Assembly (NCBI GenBank): GCA_039707465.1
Contig: CM077645.1
Location: 64,801,850-64,865,849, forward strand
DNA from: Rhabdophis nuchalis
Lineage: Eukaryota; Chordata; Lepidosauria; Squamata; Natricidae
Length of the DNA: 64,000 nt
Reading direction: 5' to 3'
In this document: in pieces, positions 44,423 through 56,368 of the stretch
Layout of the letters: every line of letters starts with the position of its first letter
Numbering within the stretch: position 1 is the stretch's first letter
Program-made: the position numbers and the translations under genes
The notes under the pieces: generated by a model
Database searches by the model: none
Told to the model about the DNA's origin: nothing
The model's input: the letters and a program-made list of their open reading frames with translations, nothing else

Positions 44423-45741
44423 CATTAGGTGAGACTATCTAAAAAAGTCTCATCTTACTATATAACCGCTCCATCAAAATGTTTGTATTCTTTTTCACTA
44501 ACAACACTTTTATTGCTAGATATTAATTCAGTTAACATGCTTTTTAGAGTTTGAGGGAGATAATTACATTCTTTTTTTAGAAGCTCTATCTAACAAGAGG
44601 ACTAAATGCATAACAAGAAAATTGCACAAAAGGAAAACAGAAAATATGCTGGTAGCTCAGAAAAATTATTAGATTATTATACTTGCTTTATATTCTAAAA
44701 CCAAATAATAGAATTGCTGTTATCTCAGAAAATAATACAGGCTAGTTTATTCTAGGCACGTTTTTGTCACTTAATTTCACATTGGCTTGGCCCCATGAGT
44801 GCCCCTGTGACACATCTAATCATAACACCAGCAGTAAGCCCTAAAGCTTCTCTTTTCCCCATTAGGGATGCTTGACTCCTTTCTAAAATTTACAGTGGAA
44901 ACATGAGAGTTTCCTAGTAACCTGGATTAGCATGCATTGCTTTAATTAACAAATAATTCCCTGTAGGAGTAACCTTAGTTAGCACTCCCATAAAAGCTCA
45001 AATGCAAACAAAAAGTTAGTCTTAACACACTTCTAAAACTACACCATTAATAAATCTTTTCTTTGCTAATTATACATATACAAGGCTATTTTGGATACCC
45101 TTCAAGGACTACTTTCCTTTTCTCAAATGTCACTAGTTAGTCATGGGCTTCATCCATGAGAAGTTTGTTTACATTAGCAATTGTTGCACCTCACAAAAGG
45201 CAATGCAATCCTTTGTGAGGCTATGCTTGAAGACATATTTCCTTTTATAGTATCATGTCATAGCCAAGAAAAGCATGAAAATACTGCTTTTTAAGTTCAA
45301 CTATATTTTTGTATACACAAAGTTAACTCTAGATTGATTGCAAACCCTTCCAGTCAGTGGCTATCAGGCTGCACCATTTATAACCATGATAAGATGACAA
45401 CCGAATAATATACTGAAGCTACCCTTTCCCTATTGATCCCACAAGCTGAGGCCTGGTAAATACATAGCTGGGGTTTGAAAAAAATGTCAACATGATGATT
45501 ACATTCCAAAATAATAATTACTTTCGTTCCTAATGACTTTGACATGCTAAACTCTGGAAATAATTTATCAGAGGTTTATACCAGATATGGTATATCTGAG
45601 TGTACACATAAAACTTAAAGTACTGATGCATTTTTTTTCTTGAGCCACCAAAGTATGTTGAGATTCTTTCTCAATTTATGGTGGGTGTTGATTTAACACA
45701 AAACTCCAGTTTTCCAACAAGAATGGGATTGCTTCCAATCT
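44423..45741. other. Unique stretch, possible conserved non-coding DNA
   Basis: No gene seen. The part at about 44740-45010 is repeat-free and contains homeodomain-like motifs (TTTAATTAACAAATAATT), resembling conserved non-coding elements. Confidence 0.4.
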
Positions 45742-45970
45742 CTCCACCTTTACATGTCTATGGAGATTCTCAGTCATCCAGGTCATGGTTATTCCAAAGG
45801 TGCTTTTTCAAGAGGCAAATGGACTTTCTGTTTTTTCTTTGAAAGAGTTTCGCTTCTCATCTAAGAAGCTTCTTCAGCTCTGAAGAAGCTTCTTGGATGA
45901 GAAGTGAAATATCTTCAAAGAACCAGATAGTCGAGTTGCCTCTTTGAAAAAGCACCTTTGGGTCTCTATC
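45742..45970. mobile_element. Head-to-head Penelope-like termini with hammerhead-like cores
   Basis: A large inverted repeat centred at 45878-45879. The right arm (plus strand) starts CTGAAGA (45880-45886), then a stem-loop, then GAAA (45906-45909). The left arm (minus strand) has CTGAAGA (45877-45871), the stem GCTTCT/AGAAGC and GAAAC (45851-45847). Both arms continue through TTGCCTCTT and AAAAGCACCTTTGG; the left arm runs further, through CATGACCTGGATGACTGAG. The layout matches the hammerhead core of Penelope-like terminal repeats, here in a tail-to-tail or head-to-head arrangement. Confidence 0.6.
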
Positions 45971-48341
45971 TTTAAATACAACCCCAAATCTTTGAAAGGG
46001 AAAGCTGAAAACAATGAGTTATTCAGGAAGACAAGGCCATACAAACTGGATTATTACACATAGTAGACAGATGCATGATCCAATCATGACAAAAAGACAA
46101 AATGTCTAGAAACTCTAAATAATTTTGCCTTAGGACAACTGTTCATAAACCTAACAAGGAAGGTAACCTTGAATTTAGTAACCTAATGAGAGAGGTGAGT
46201 GTTGTTAAATTGATTGGAAAGCATGACCATATTACTATCAAACTAAATTGATTGATAGAAAATTACTATACAACTCCAACCAGTCACATTTGAATTTCAA
46301 AAATAAAACTGTGGGGGGGAAATGAACGATTTAAAAAAAGAAAGTTGAAAATCACAATGTGAAATATTCCCTTAGAGTATGTGGATTAATCCAAAGTATA
46401 ATAGTATAACTAGGTCAAAACATGAATGACTAAGTCCAAGAGATCACAATGTGATTAAATAGCAATGTCAAGGTCATGAGTTCTAATTTCACGCTCTCCC
46501 TATTTGGGTAAGATGTCTCATTTTCTGAAGGAAACATTTTTAGAGACTAGAAAGCTTTCTTCAGAAAAACTCTTACCCCAAAGAGGAGAATAAAAAGGAA
46601 GCCAAATGTGCACAGATTAAATAAAAGATAATGACATCAAAGAGGTATTTGTTGAGAGGAGGGGCGTAATACTACCAACATTTAAACCAAAAGTGAAAAA
46701 GTACTTAAATATATCAGAAGCAGGAAACTTATAGAGATGTTTAAAAATAGCTACTAAAAATCTGAATAAATGTTCAGCTTTCTTTGATGCAGAAGATGTA
46801 GGGCAGATAATTAAACCTGAACTGATATTTTTAGGAAGAAAATTTCAAAAGATGAGACATCCAAGTGGTTTTAAAGTTTTAGAAATTTTTTGGTTCTCTT
46901 TAAAAAGCGCTATTCATTTTTAAGATAAGCCTCTGTATTGTAAGAACGGAAGCTTGGTATTTTAATGTTAATTTTTAAAAAGGATTGAAAAAGAACAATG
47001 AAATTACAGATAATTTAGTTTAAAATATTCTTCTTGCTAAATTGACGAAAGGTGTTATTAAATAAAACCTATCAAACGTATCAAAAAGCAGGTCGGTTCT
47101 GAATTACTGTCTTTCTAAACTTCCAAATTTCTTTGAAACTATAACCATATTATGGAAGTAATTAATTTGTTAATGAGTTATGAATAAACAGCAAGATAGC
47201 CAATTTGATGTTTCAAGGTGGCTGTGACAGAGAACCTAATGTTCATTTCATTGCTAGAATCATTAAGAATTTAAAATAAGGAAATAAATCAAATATTAAA
47301 TTTGCTATCATGTGAAATAGTCTTTGTACTACACATTGGGATTCCTTTAAAAGGTGATCTCTTATATTCTCTCTCTATCCCTCTCTCTCTCAGAATAAAT
47401 TGGAGAATGCTAGGATAGACCCAAGCATCTCATAGGTATATCTATACACAGTTTGGAAATATAATGCTGGATTAAATAGATACTTAGTTGAATTCTGCCT
47501 TATATTCTTATGCTTCCTTGAAAGTATCTGCCAATTACTTCATCTTTGAAACCAGGCAGATTTAACGATGGGCAGAACCAGAATAAAATTGTACACATTT
47601 TTGGCCATAGGCCCCAGATATAATGTATTCCTTATATTTAGTATCTTGGAATAACATAGGATAGAAAATATTTGGTTAGCAATGGAGCAAAAACAGATAG
47701 TTTGTCAGGCACCATTTCCACCCAGAGCTAATTGATAGGCAAAATCGAACATCTCTATATTTAAATTAATTATTCCATGCAAAACAAATATATCTGTCAA
47801 TCTTCCATTCTGGAAAAGATAGCCAGGTTCTAGAAACTGAATTTCCATGGGTATGAGACATAAGGTTTGTGGGTGTATGAAGATGGAATTTAGGAAACAT
47901 GGCAGAAAGGACAGAGTGGCTTGATTTCAAAAAAGGAAGTTTCATACATATCTCTGGGTTTCATATACCAAGAGCAGCTTGCTTTAAGAACAAGAACGTT
48001 TTCTATAAGAGAACACACATTATATTAAGAAGTGGTTCTTGATTCTTCCTTAATCTGGAAGCCAGAACTGAGCAAGAGGGCAAATGTGTCCTGGACAGAA
48101 CCAATACCCTGTCACCTTGTTGAGAGGTGATTTTCCAAAGGACACAAGCATTCCTTGTGGCCAAAGGAAGAAAGACGAGTTAAGTTAAAGTTGCTACCAT
48201 TTCTTGAAAGTTTTCTACTCTCCAGACATGGAAGTACCGAGATACAGTGCCTTTTCTCTTGCCCAAGCTTATTTCTCTACCTACTGAATGTTTGGTAGTA
48301 CCCAGAATATAATTGGAGTTGACATATCAGGTCAATATGTG
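45971..48341. other. Unique AT-rich stretch, no gene seen
   Basis: No coding region or repeat recognised apart from a short CT-rich run at about 47370-47392. Confidence 0.5.
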
Positions 48342-49562
48342 CCCGGCTTCCGACCCGGGCACAGCACCGAGACGGCATTGGTCGCGTTGGTTGATGATCT
48401 CTGGAGGGCGCGGGATAGAGGATATTCCTCTATCCTAGTCCTATTAGACCTCTCAGCGGCTTTTGATACCATCGACCATGGTATCCTATTGCGCCGACTG
48501 GGGGGGTTGGGGTTGGGAGGCACCGTTCTGCGGTGGTTCTCATCCTACCTCTCTGGTCGGTCGCAATATGTGTTGACAGGGGGGCAGAGGTCGGCCTCGA
48601 GACCCCTCATATGTGGGGTTCCTCAGGGGTCGGTCCTCTCGCCCCTCCTATTCAACACATATATGAAGCCGCTGGGTGAGATCATCCGTGGTTTTGGGGT
48701 GGGATATCATCTGTACGCTGATGATACTCAGTTGTACTTATCCACCCCAGACCACCCCAACGATGCCGTCGAGGTTATGTCCCGGTGCTTGGAAGCCGTA
48801 CGGATCTGGATGGGTGGTAACAAACTCAGGCTCAACCCGTCCAAGACTGAGTGGCTGTGGCTTCCGGCGCCTCGGTTCAACCAGATTATTCCAACTCTGG
48901 CCATTGGGGGCGAAACACCGGCCCCCGTGGAGAGGGCGCGCAATTTGGGTGTCCTCCTGGATTCCCGGCTGTCTATGGAAGATCATGTGGCAGCCGTGGC
49001 CAGGGGGGCGTTTCATCAGGTTCGCCTGATGCGCCAATTGCGCCCCTTACTGGACCGGGGGGCCTTACGCACAGTCACTCAAGCACTCGTCACCTCTCGA
49101 CTCGACTACTGTAATGCTCTCTACATGGGGCTTCCCTTGAGGTGCACCCGAAAGCTGCAGCTAGTCCAGAACGCAGCCGCGCGGGTGATTACGGGAGCGC
49201 CTAGACACTCCCACATAACACCTATCCTGCGCGAGCTGCACTGGCTTCCTGTGGTCTTTCGGGTGCGCTTCAAGGTTTTAACGACCATCTTTAAAGTGCT
49301 CCATGGCTCGGGGCCTAGTTATATGCGAGACCGCCTCCTGCCCCATACATCTCTTAGACCGATACGCTCCCACAGAGAGGGCCTCCTCAGGGTGCCGTCG
49401 GCTGGACAATGCCGACTAGCGACACCCAGGGGGAGAGCCTTCTCTGTGGCGGGCCCAGTCCTCTGGAACGACTTACCCCCTGAACTCCGCACCATCTCCG
49501 ACCTCCGCCTCTTCCGCAAGTGTCTGAAGACACACCTATTTCACCTAGCCGGCCTAGCGTAA
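48342..49562 (+). pseudogene. L2 ORF2 C-terminal two-fifths, uninterrupted
   Basis: About 406 codons with no stop or frameshift. An upstream ATG at 48288 lies in flanking DNA and is not the native start. RT motifs: [33 protein letters not shown] (catalytic DD). The C-terminal domain includes [44 protein letters not shown] and [10 protein letters not shown]. The endonuclease and the first part of RT are absent, so the piece cannot act alone. The complete lack of stops shows it is young. Confidence 0.9.
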
Positions 49563-49760
49563 CCTCCACACTGACCATTAGATAGTTTTTAAACTTGGGA
49601 TTTTAATTTGGTTTTAGCGCAGGGTTTATTTATTAAAATAAGTATTTTAAATTTCATATATTTTATATTTTGTATGTATTTTAACATCCCTGTGCGCCGC
49701 CCTGGGTCCTAATAAGGAGAAGGGCGGGATATAAATTTAATAAAATAAAAAAATAAAAAA
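48342..49760 (+). mobile_element. L2 LINE, 1.4 kb, 5'-truncated with open RT frame
   Basis: Plus-strand copy that starts in the reverse transcriptase ([12 protein letters not shown]) and ends with a 3' UTR, the paired stem CCGCCCT/AGGGCGG and an AATAAAATAAA tail. It belongs to the same 3' UTR type as the 2.1 and 14.1 kb copies. Confidence 0.92.
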
Positions 49761-49779
49761 TAAATAGGAAAGGAGATCT

Positions 49780-50216
49780 GGAAGCAATGCAGTTTGTTCT
49801 TTCACATCTGAATCTGGAATGGGACACTTGCTGTGTAATAAAACACTTTATTGCTTGCTTTGGCTGCCATTGAAACGGGGAGGGAGGGGCTGTGGGTATT
49901 GGACATTAAGTGTGCTGGAGGTGTTTGGAGCCAAGACTTGATATCGCCAAGGCCAACGGTCTCGCATTCCATTCTGATGATGTTCCTGGATGTGCTGCCC
50001 ACCTGACATTGTGGAGGATTCTGCATTGGATGATATCTTGGGGGTCATGGGGTATAGGGGATGGGTAATGCTTTGATATGTATGCTTCACGCCCAATTAT
50101 CTCATTCCTTACTTGACTTTCGCGGCTGTCTTTTCATAATCAGTAAAAGTAACCTTAAAACTTCAAAATGGTTTTGAGTGTAGTCTTTCTTGATTAATGA
50201 TGGAAGCAGGCCTGAC
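49780..50216. mobile_element. Possible LTR-retroelement remnant
   Basis: Read on the minus strand the block begins TGTCAGGCCTGC at 50216, an LTR-like start. It carries an ORF (50096-49848) ending in PLPPRFNGSQSK, faintly like the PxxFNG motif near the N-terminus of Ty3-type gag. The spacing is not what a complete LTR plus gag would give, so the assignment is tentative. Confidence 0.25.
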
Positions 50217-52089
50217 AATTAGGGTTATTTGGCTTCACACTTTTTTTTTTTTTTTTGCAATGCTTGAAACTTAGATGGAACTCTGTCTAAAATTCATGAT
50301 TGTTTTCCTGAAATAAGATAAAGCTTTCTTCCTCTTCTGTTTCAATAAATCAAAATAAACACATGCATAGCTTCCTGTTCTAAGCTTATATCTGCATATT
50401 CCACAAAAATCAATCCCATTTGCCCTCTGGATTACATGGGTTATTGTGAACAAAGCATAGACATCAAGCTGCTGAGAAGGTTAAATTGGTTTAACTTTTT
50501 CCTCTAGTTCCATAGTAAGAAAGATGGATTTGTCACAAAACATGCAATCCTTGGTGATATTTTAAATTATATCAACTCCGTGTTGACCTTTCATGATCAC
50601 ACAGGTTGACACTCTCTATGTCAACAGACTACCCTTCAGGTCCTCTAACGCTACACTAACAACCACTGTCATGGAATACCTCCACCTTGCCGCTTGTTGT
50701 CCTTTTCTTATCTTTCCTTCCACATTTCCCATCATTGCAACCTTCTCCAGAGAGCCCAGTCTTCATATAATGTCTCCAAAGTAGAATAATTTGAGTCTGG
50801 TCATTGTGCCTGGAATGAGAACTCTGAATTGATTTGTTCAGTCATCCATTTGTTTTGTTTTCTTGGCTGTCTGAGGTATTCTCAGGAGTCTTCTCCAACA
50901 CAAAAGTTTAAAAGCATCAATACCCTTTTCATCCTGCTTTTTCTTTCTCTCTTAATGAGTGTCACAAGGAGTGTTACATTACCTGCACAATTCCGATCTT
51001 TGTTGGTATAGCCACATCACAGCATCTGAATAAAGATGCTTTTATTCAGAAAAATAGGTAATCTGATGGTGGTATTATTATTATTATTAATATCGGTAAT
51101 AATAGTAATAAATTACTGCTGCTACTATTATAATAGTATAGTATATGTCTACATAGAAAATGGGGTGCAGACTGAATATATTTTGTTAGCTGTTGTGAAA
51201 GCATTTTAGTCTGGATAAGATTTTTTTTAAACCATACTGGAATCAAGCTGGCATGAATATAGGACCGGAGTAGTTTAAGGATATATCTATATAAATCTAG
51301 TATCCATAACTGTTTTTTTGCTTTAGTGTAAGATCAAGATTCAAAAATATTTTTAATACTACATCTTAGCTAAGCACTCTTTGCTCTAATTATTACAAGT
51401 ACGCCAATTGATATGAAGCTAATCTGGATTTCAGATCCTTAATTTTATCCATTCTGCTTTATGTTACTTGGCCTGATTAACGTATTCCTCAGGCCTCTCT
51501 TTCCTTCAGTGAGGAAATATTTTCCAGGCTGCCTATTTTCAGGGAAAGGAACAGAGTTTTGTTTTGGTTTTCGATCAATTAAACATGCAATCATGAGAGA
51601 AAGGGGGGAGGGAGGGAGGGAGGGAGGGAGAGAGGGATAGATTGAAAAAGAAACAAATTCCACTGAAAAGCTATTATACAAAGAATTCAGGAGTTTTCTG
51701 TAACATGTACTTAAAATAGTACAGACCCATGTAGATCATTTGATCAATTATGCCTACAAAACATTCAGTCACAAGGATCATCAAGCTAAACATAATTTGT
51801 TGAAGATTCTGAAAACAATATTTACATTAGGAAATAATGTAGGCATTACAAATCATTTCTTTGTAATCTTCTATTTTGTCATGAGGTCAGATTATCATTA
51901 GCCTCTTATTGCAACATTGGCTTATTTGCAACTATCTGGAAAATTAACTGCTATAGTAAAATTTGAGCCAGAAATGGCTTCACTCACCCAGCCTATAATG
52001 CTATAACAGTTATTTCAATGCAAATAATAAGCCCTTCAAACTAATTCAATTTTTTTGCATAAACTTCTTAGGAAAACTCTCCAGACATA
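50217..52089. other. Unique stretch with small simple repeats
   Basis: No gene seen. It holds a T16 run at 50241-50256 and a (GGGA)n run at about 51603-51636. Confidence 0.5.
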
Positions 52090-52535
52090 TAAAGTGATAA
52101 AAGAACCCACTTTTCTATTTCGATGGCTTCCATCGAAACATCCCCACAACATGAATACATGTGATGATACCTCCCGCCTACCAGACATCTGGAAACCAGC
52201 TCTAGTCAACAAATGAGCCCCTCCCACGACCCAGGCCATTACAATACAAAAGAACAACGAACACACAGCAAGCACCAATCTACCACACATGATACAAGTA
52301 CACAGCCAATTAACCCACTCACAGCAACGAAGGCAGCACTCCCTCCCACCAAGTTTTATAGAAAGACGGCAGCTCTGAAGTCAAAAACACCAGCCTGAAG
52401 ATGGCGAGTGAGACCTCACCGAAATGTTGCCAAGACAATCTCAATCTTACATGGAAAAAGACCCGAATACAAGACCAGCATACCTACACCTGTGAACATC
52501 TATGAAAACGTGTGTGTGTGTGAGAGAGAGAGAAT
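52090..52535 (+). mobile_element. Penelope-like 3' terminus with hammerhead-like core
   Basis: Contains CTGAAGA (52395-52401), a potential stem GTGAG/CTCAC, and GAAA (52421-52424), followed by TGTTGCCAAGACA. It ends with CACCTGTGAACATCTATGAA and a (GT)n(GA)n tail at 52510-52533. The order matches hammerhead-bearing Penelope-like ends. No coding frame recognised; the upstream part (52140-52390) is AC-rich and non-coding. Confidence 0.5.
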
Positions 52536-52831
52536 AAAGGTGAGTAACATTCACCATCAATAAATCACATCAGTTAGGCTATAACTAATAAGCTATTCAA
52601 AATATTTAAAACCTGAAAATAAAAAGATCTTAACTTGGTGTTTCAGTAACAGAAATAAACTCACCTATGCATTCTGTTGTGTTGGGATAAGTGTTCCAAA
52701 GATGGGGGAAAGGCTTCCTTAATTATAACTATGGGTTACATTCAGTGAGAACAATATTCAGGGAACGGCTCCTAAACCAGTTTGAAAGCTGAGCCCAATG
52801 CCAGGTTTACGATGCCCCCAAGTCACATTGA

Positions 52832-53119
52832 CTGATGTTCAGAGATGGTATTCAGCAGGTTCTGACCAGTTCTGGAGAACCAGTAGTGTAAATTTTGAGT
52901 AGTTTGGAGAACCGGTAAATACGTCTGATTGGCCCCACCCCCATCTATTCTCTGCCTCCTGAGTCTCCACTAATCGGAAGGGAATGGGGATTTTGCAGTA
53001 AACCCCTTCCCTTGGAGTGGGCAGGGGAGATTTTACAGTATCATTCCCATGCCACGCCCACTAAGCCATTCCCACAGGACCAGTAGTAAAAATGTTTGAA
53101 TCCCAACACTGCTGATGCT
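52832..53119. mobile_element. hAT-like MITE (CAGNGGTGG family)
   Basis: The body (52840-53111) opens CAGAGATGGTATTCAGCAGG and ends TTGAATCCCAACACTG. Flanks CTGATGTT (52832-52839) and CTGATGCT (53112-53119) match at 7 of 8 positions. It is closely similar to 12185-12471. Confidence 0.85.
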
Positions 53120-53229
53120 GTCACTGCTCACTATGAAAAAATATTCATTTTAAGAATGATTTAGAAGGAGAGGCCACATTGATGCCACCTAATCTTTTGC
53201 ATCAGAGCCAGTGCTACTTAACTTAGCCC

Positions 53230-53515
53230 ATAAAAATCAGAGGTGGGGTTGTCCTGGTTCAGCCCGGTTTGTCCGAATTCAGGCCTCAGTCGCAGAATCA
53301 GCAACAACCCAGGTCTGCCACAGTTCCCTTGCCACCACTGGGCCACTGCTGGGTCGCTGCCGGGTTGCCACCATTTTGGATTTTATGACTGTGCATGCGC
53401 AGTTCACTGTAAATTGTTCTGTGCATGCACGAAGAACAATTTGCATTGAACAGCGCACACATACACAGTGTGCATGGTGTAGTAAAACTGGCAGCAACTC
53501 ACCCCTGATATAAGT
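53230..53515. mobile_element. hAT-like MITE, relative of the 44.1 kb copy in reverse
   Basis: The body (53238-53507) opens CAGAGGTGGGGTTG and ends CTCACCCCTG. Flanking octamers ATAAAAAT and ATATAAGT share 6 of 8 bases. The interior (CATGCGCAGTTCACTGTAAA) matches the complement of the 44103-44414 interior. No coding capacity. Confidence 0.75.
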
Positions 53516-55738
53516 GTGTAATTTATGCACAGAAGTTCATGTAAGTGTAGAGAAGCTAACGGAGACCAGAATAATGAATGTGCTTTCCTCTCACTAACTC
53601 TGTTTGAATTAGAAATTGGCTTATCTGAGATAGTTTCTCAACTTTCTTGACCTGGGTTCAGGCCACTTTTATCTGATCTCTGCAACTTAGTTGTGGTTCT
53701 TCCTTCTGTACTTCAAGGACATTCCACACAAGCCTATATTATTTAATAAGATAATTTAATTTATTTATCAATATGAGATCAGTATGGGAAGTATGAGTGA
53801 GAATCATCTAACAATCACAGTGTCAAGGTGGAAGTGAATAGTGGATAGCATCAGATTCAAACTGATAATATTCAGCTTCAAATTCCATTGATCACCTAAT
53901 TCAATGTAGCTATAGGACCCCAGATCAAGAAACATACGTTCAATTCAATACGATTGCTGTGTAATTAAATGAAGGTACAAACACAATTACATAGAACACT
54001 GAATTATTTGGAAGAAGCACGACATAAAAAATATATCACTAATAGAATATCTACAGTAGAGTTATTGATATTGTTCTCTACACAACACACTTAAATGTGT
54101 TTTATTTTTTCAAAATGATATAAAGCTACAAAATTGTTTTCTTTTTCAATTTTTGTTCATGTGTATCTCATACAGAATAGTCTTACTAACATGGATAGCA
54201 ATGTATTCTCTAGAAATCCATTTTCCCCTCTATTTAATTCCACAAGCCAGTAGGGAATTGTTGTATTTTCAAGAGTTCAGCTTGCAAAAAAGCTAAAAAT
54301 AAACCAACTTTTCTTGAAAGATTTGGCCTCTCAGTATCATATTTCAGAAATAAGGTTATGTCTGGCCTTGGCTGTAGCCTGTTGGGAGTTTCAGAGCTAA
54401 TATAAAGGAGTCATGTTAGATTGGGCTGGAAAAAGATGAAAAGATAAACTGCATTCCTTTCAAGCTAACAAAGCTTTTATTGAAAGTTTTAATTTCAGCT
54501 TTCAAAGCAGTGATGAAGAAGGAGAGTATCTAGTATTTAGACATAAGAACCAATTCCTGAACCAGTTTGAAATCATCACTATTCCTAATCATAGGATCAG
54601 TAATTTACCAGCAACCTATACCAACAACCGGAAGATTACATATAAGTAACTTATCAGCAACTATGAATGTGGATCTCCCGTTGTATTTATAGTCATAACA
54701 AGTCAACAAGTCTGTTTTTTTCAATCTCCACCAATTTGAAATATAATATACATATTGGTGGCCTATTTTTTAAATTACATTTTAAGTATATAACACAAAT
54801 ATTGCTTTGTAATAGGAGAAGGGTAAACTAAGTTTATTCTCCTATGTAATGTCCACCCTTTTACTATGCAAGAGAACTATTATGTTCAGAAATATCCTGT
54901 TTATAGAGACACAACTCATCTATTGTAATATCGCTGAGAGCAAGAATGCTGTCTTTGTACTTGTTTGCCTCTTGACAATTTAAATTAGGTTGCTGAATGA
55001 CTTGTATAGAATACAATGGTAAAGTTGTCACAAAAGCATGTTAATTAATGTATAACTGATATTTGACATCCATTGGTGAAAGGTATTTTTTACAGGGTTT
55101 CATTAAAACAAAAAGATAGATTAAGAGCCCTCTTTCTTGATTAATTTCTCCTGTAACTACGAGATGTGAGTTCTGGATGGGATTACAACAGGATGGAAAC
55201 AAAATTAAATTTCTATCAGTGGGTCATTCACAATGAATACTTGAGTAAGCACTAAAGTAATTAGTTTTTTTCATACATAAAGCAGAATATAAAGATGCTT
55301 GTTTACTCTAAGGTAGTGACACCATAATTTAACTTTCTCAGGCAGTGCTGGTTCAAGATCATTTTTTAATTGTCTGAAAAGAACTGAAGAGTTATATGCA
55401 TAAGAATCATCTATTCCTTGTGTATTAAAAAAAACACAACCATGAAGTTTGGTAGGTAATTATTTTGGATTAATGGACACATTCGAAAATTACAGGATTG
55501 ATGCTTTCACAAAATACTTTCCATGTTTCATGACAATAATATTTTTGAGAAAAGGACTCACCTTCAAATAAAGTTCTGGACTGCCTTTGCTTATTATTTT
55601 TATTTTTAAGAATGGCCCTGGTCTATGTAAAGCCAAGGCAGCATTACAATTGTTCTTATTTATAACATAACTTGCCTTGCTACTCAGATAGATGTAACTG
55701 GGAAAAGATGGTCCTTCAAATAATATTCTTGTTGTTAT
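53516..55738. other. Unique AT-rich stretch, no gene seen
   Basis: No coding region or repeat recognised. Confidence 0.5.
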
Positions 55739-56368
55739 TACAGGTAATCCTCATGTTACCACACAACAGAGCCCAAAAGTTGTGTTGCTAAGTGAAACAT
55801 TTGTTAAGTGGGTTTGCCCCATTTTATGACTTTTCTTGCCACAGGTTAAGTAAATCATTGCACTTGTTAAGCTAGTAACATGGTTGTTAAGTGAATCTGG
55901 ATTCCTCATTGACGTTGCTTATCAGAAAGATGCAAAAGCTGAGTAGAGTAGAGTAGAGTAGAGTAGGGTAGGGTAGGGTAGGGTAAAATAGACTTTATTG
56001 TCACTTAAATGTACACTAATCAGCATATTCAAAATGAAATTTCATTGCATTCAGGCCTCAAAAGATAACCATTATGCATATAGCCACATACACAAACATA
56101 TATGACACAGAGAAACACCACAGTCTAGTTCGAATGTATACATATACGTGATGGAGGGCAGTGGGAATCCTGTGAAGCTGATCATATGACCCCGGGATTT
56201 TGCAACTGTCATAAATATGAACCAGTTGCCCAGCATCTGAATTTTGATCATGTGACCATGGGGATGCTGCAACGGTCATCAGTATGAAAAATAAGTCACT
56301 ATTTTCAGTGCCATTGTAACTTTGAATACTCATTAAATGAACTGTTGTAAGTCGAGGTCTACCTTGTA
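55739..56368. mobile_element. TA-flanked MITE with a nested LINE insertion
   Basis: The outer ends are CAGGTAATCCTCATGTTACC at 55741 and TAAGTCGAGGTCTACCTTG ending at 56366, each next to TA. It is the same family as 16720-17124. Without the insertion and one copy of its duplication the element would be about 387 bp, close to that copy's 405 bp. Confidence 0.82.
55936..56181 (-). mobile_element. Short LINE 3' end with (GAGTA)n(GGGTA)n tail
   Basis: The insert (55943-56174, 232 bp) is flanked by AAGCTGA on each side (55936-55942, 56175-56181). In minus orientation it ends TGACAATAAAGTC followed by TATTTTA and pentamer repeats (GGGTA x4 at 55966-55985, GAGTA x5 at 55941-55965 on the plus strand). 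The 3' end matches the element at 25.8-26.2 kb. It is 5'-truncated with no coding part. Confidence 0.8.

Noticed and set aside
55966..55985. Telomere-like TAGGG repeats
   Set aside because: The unit is the pentamer GGGTA, not TTAGGG. It is the tail of a LINE insertion.
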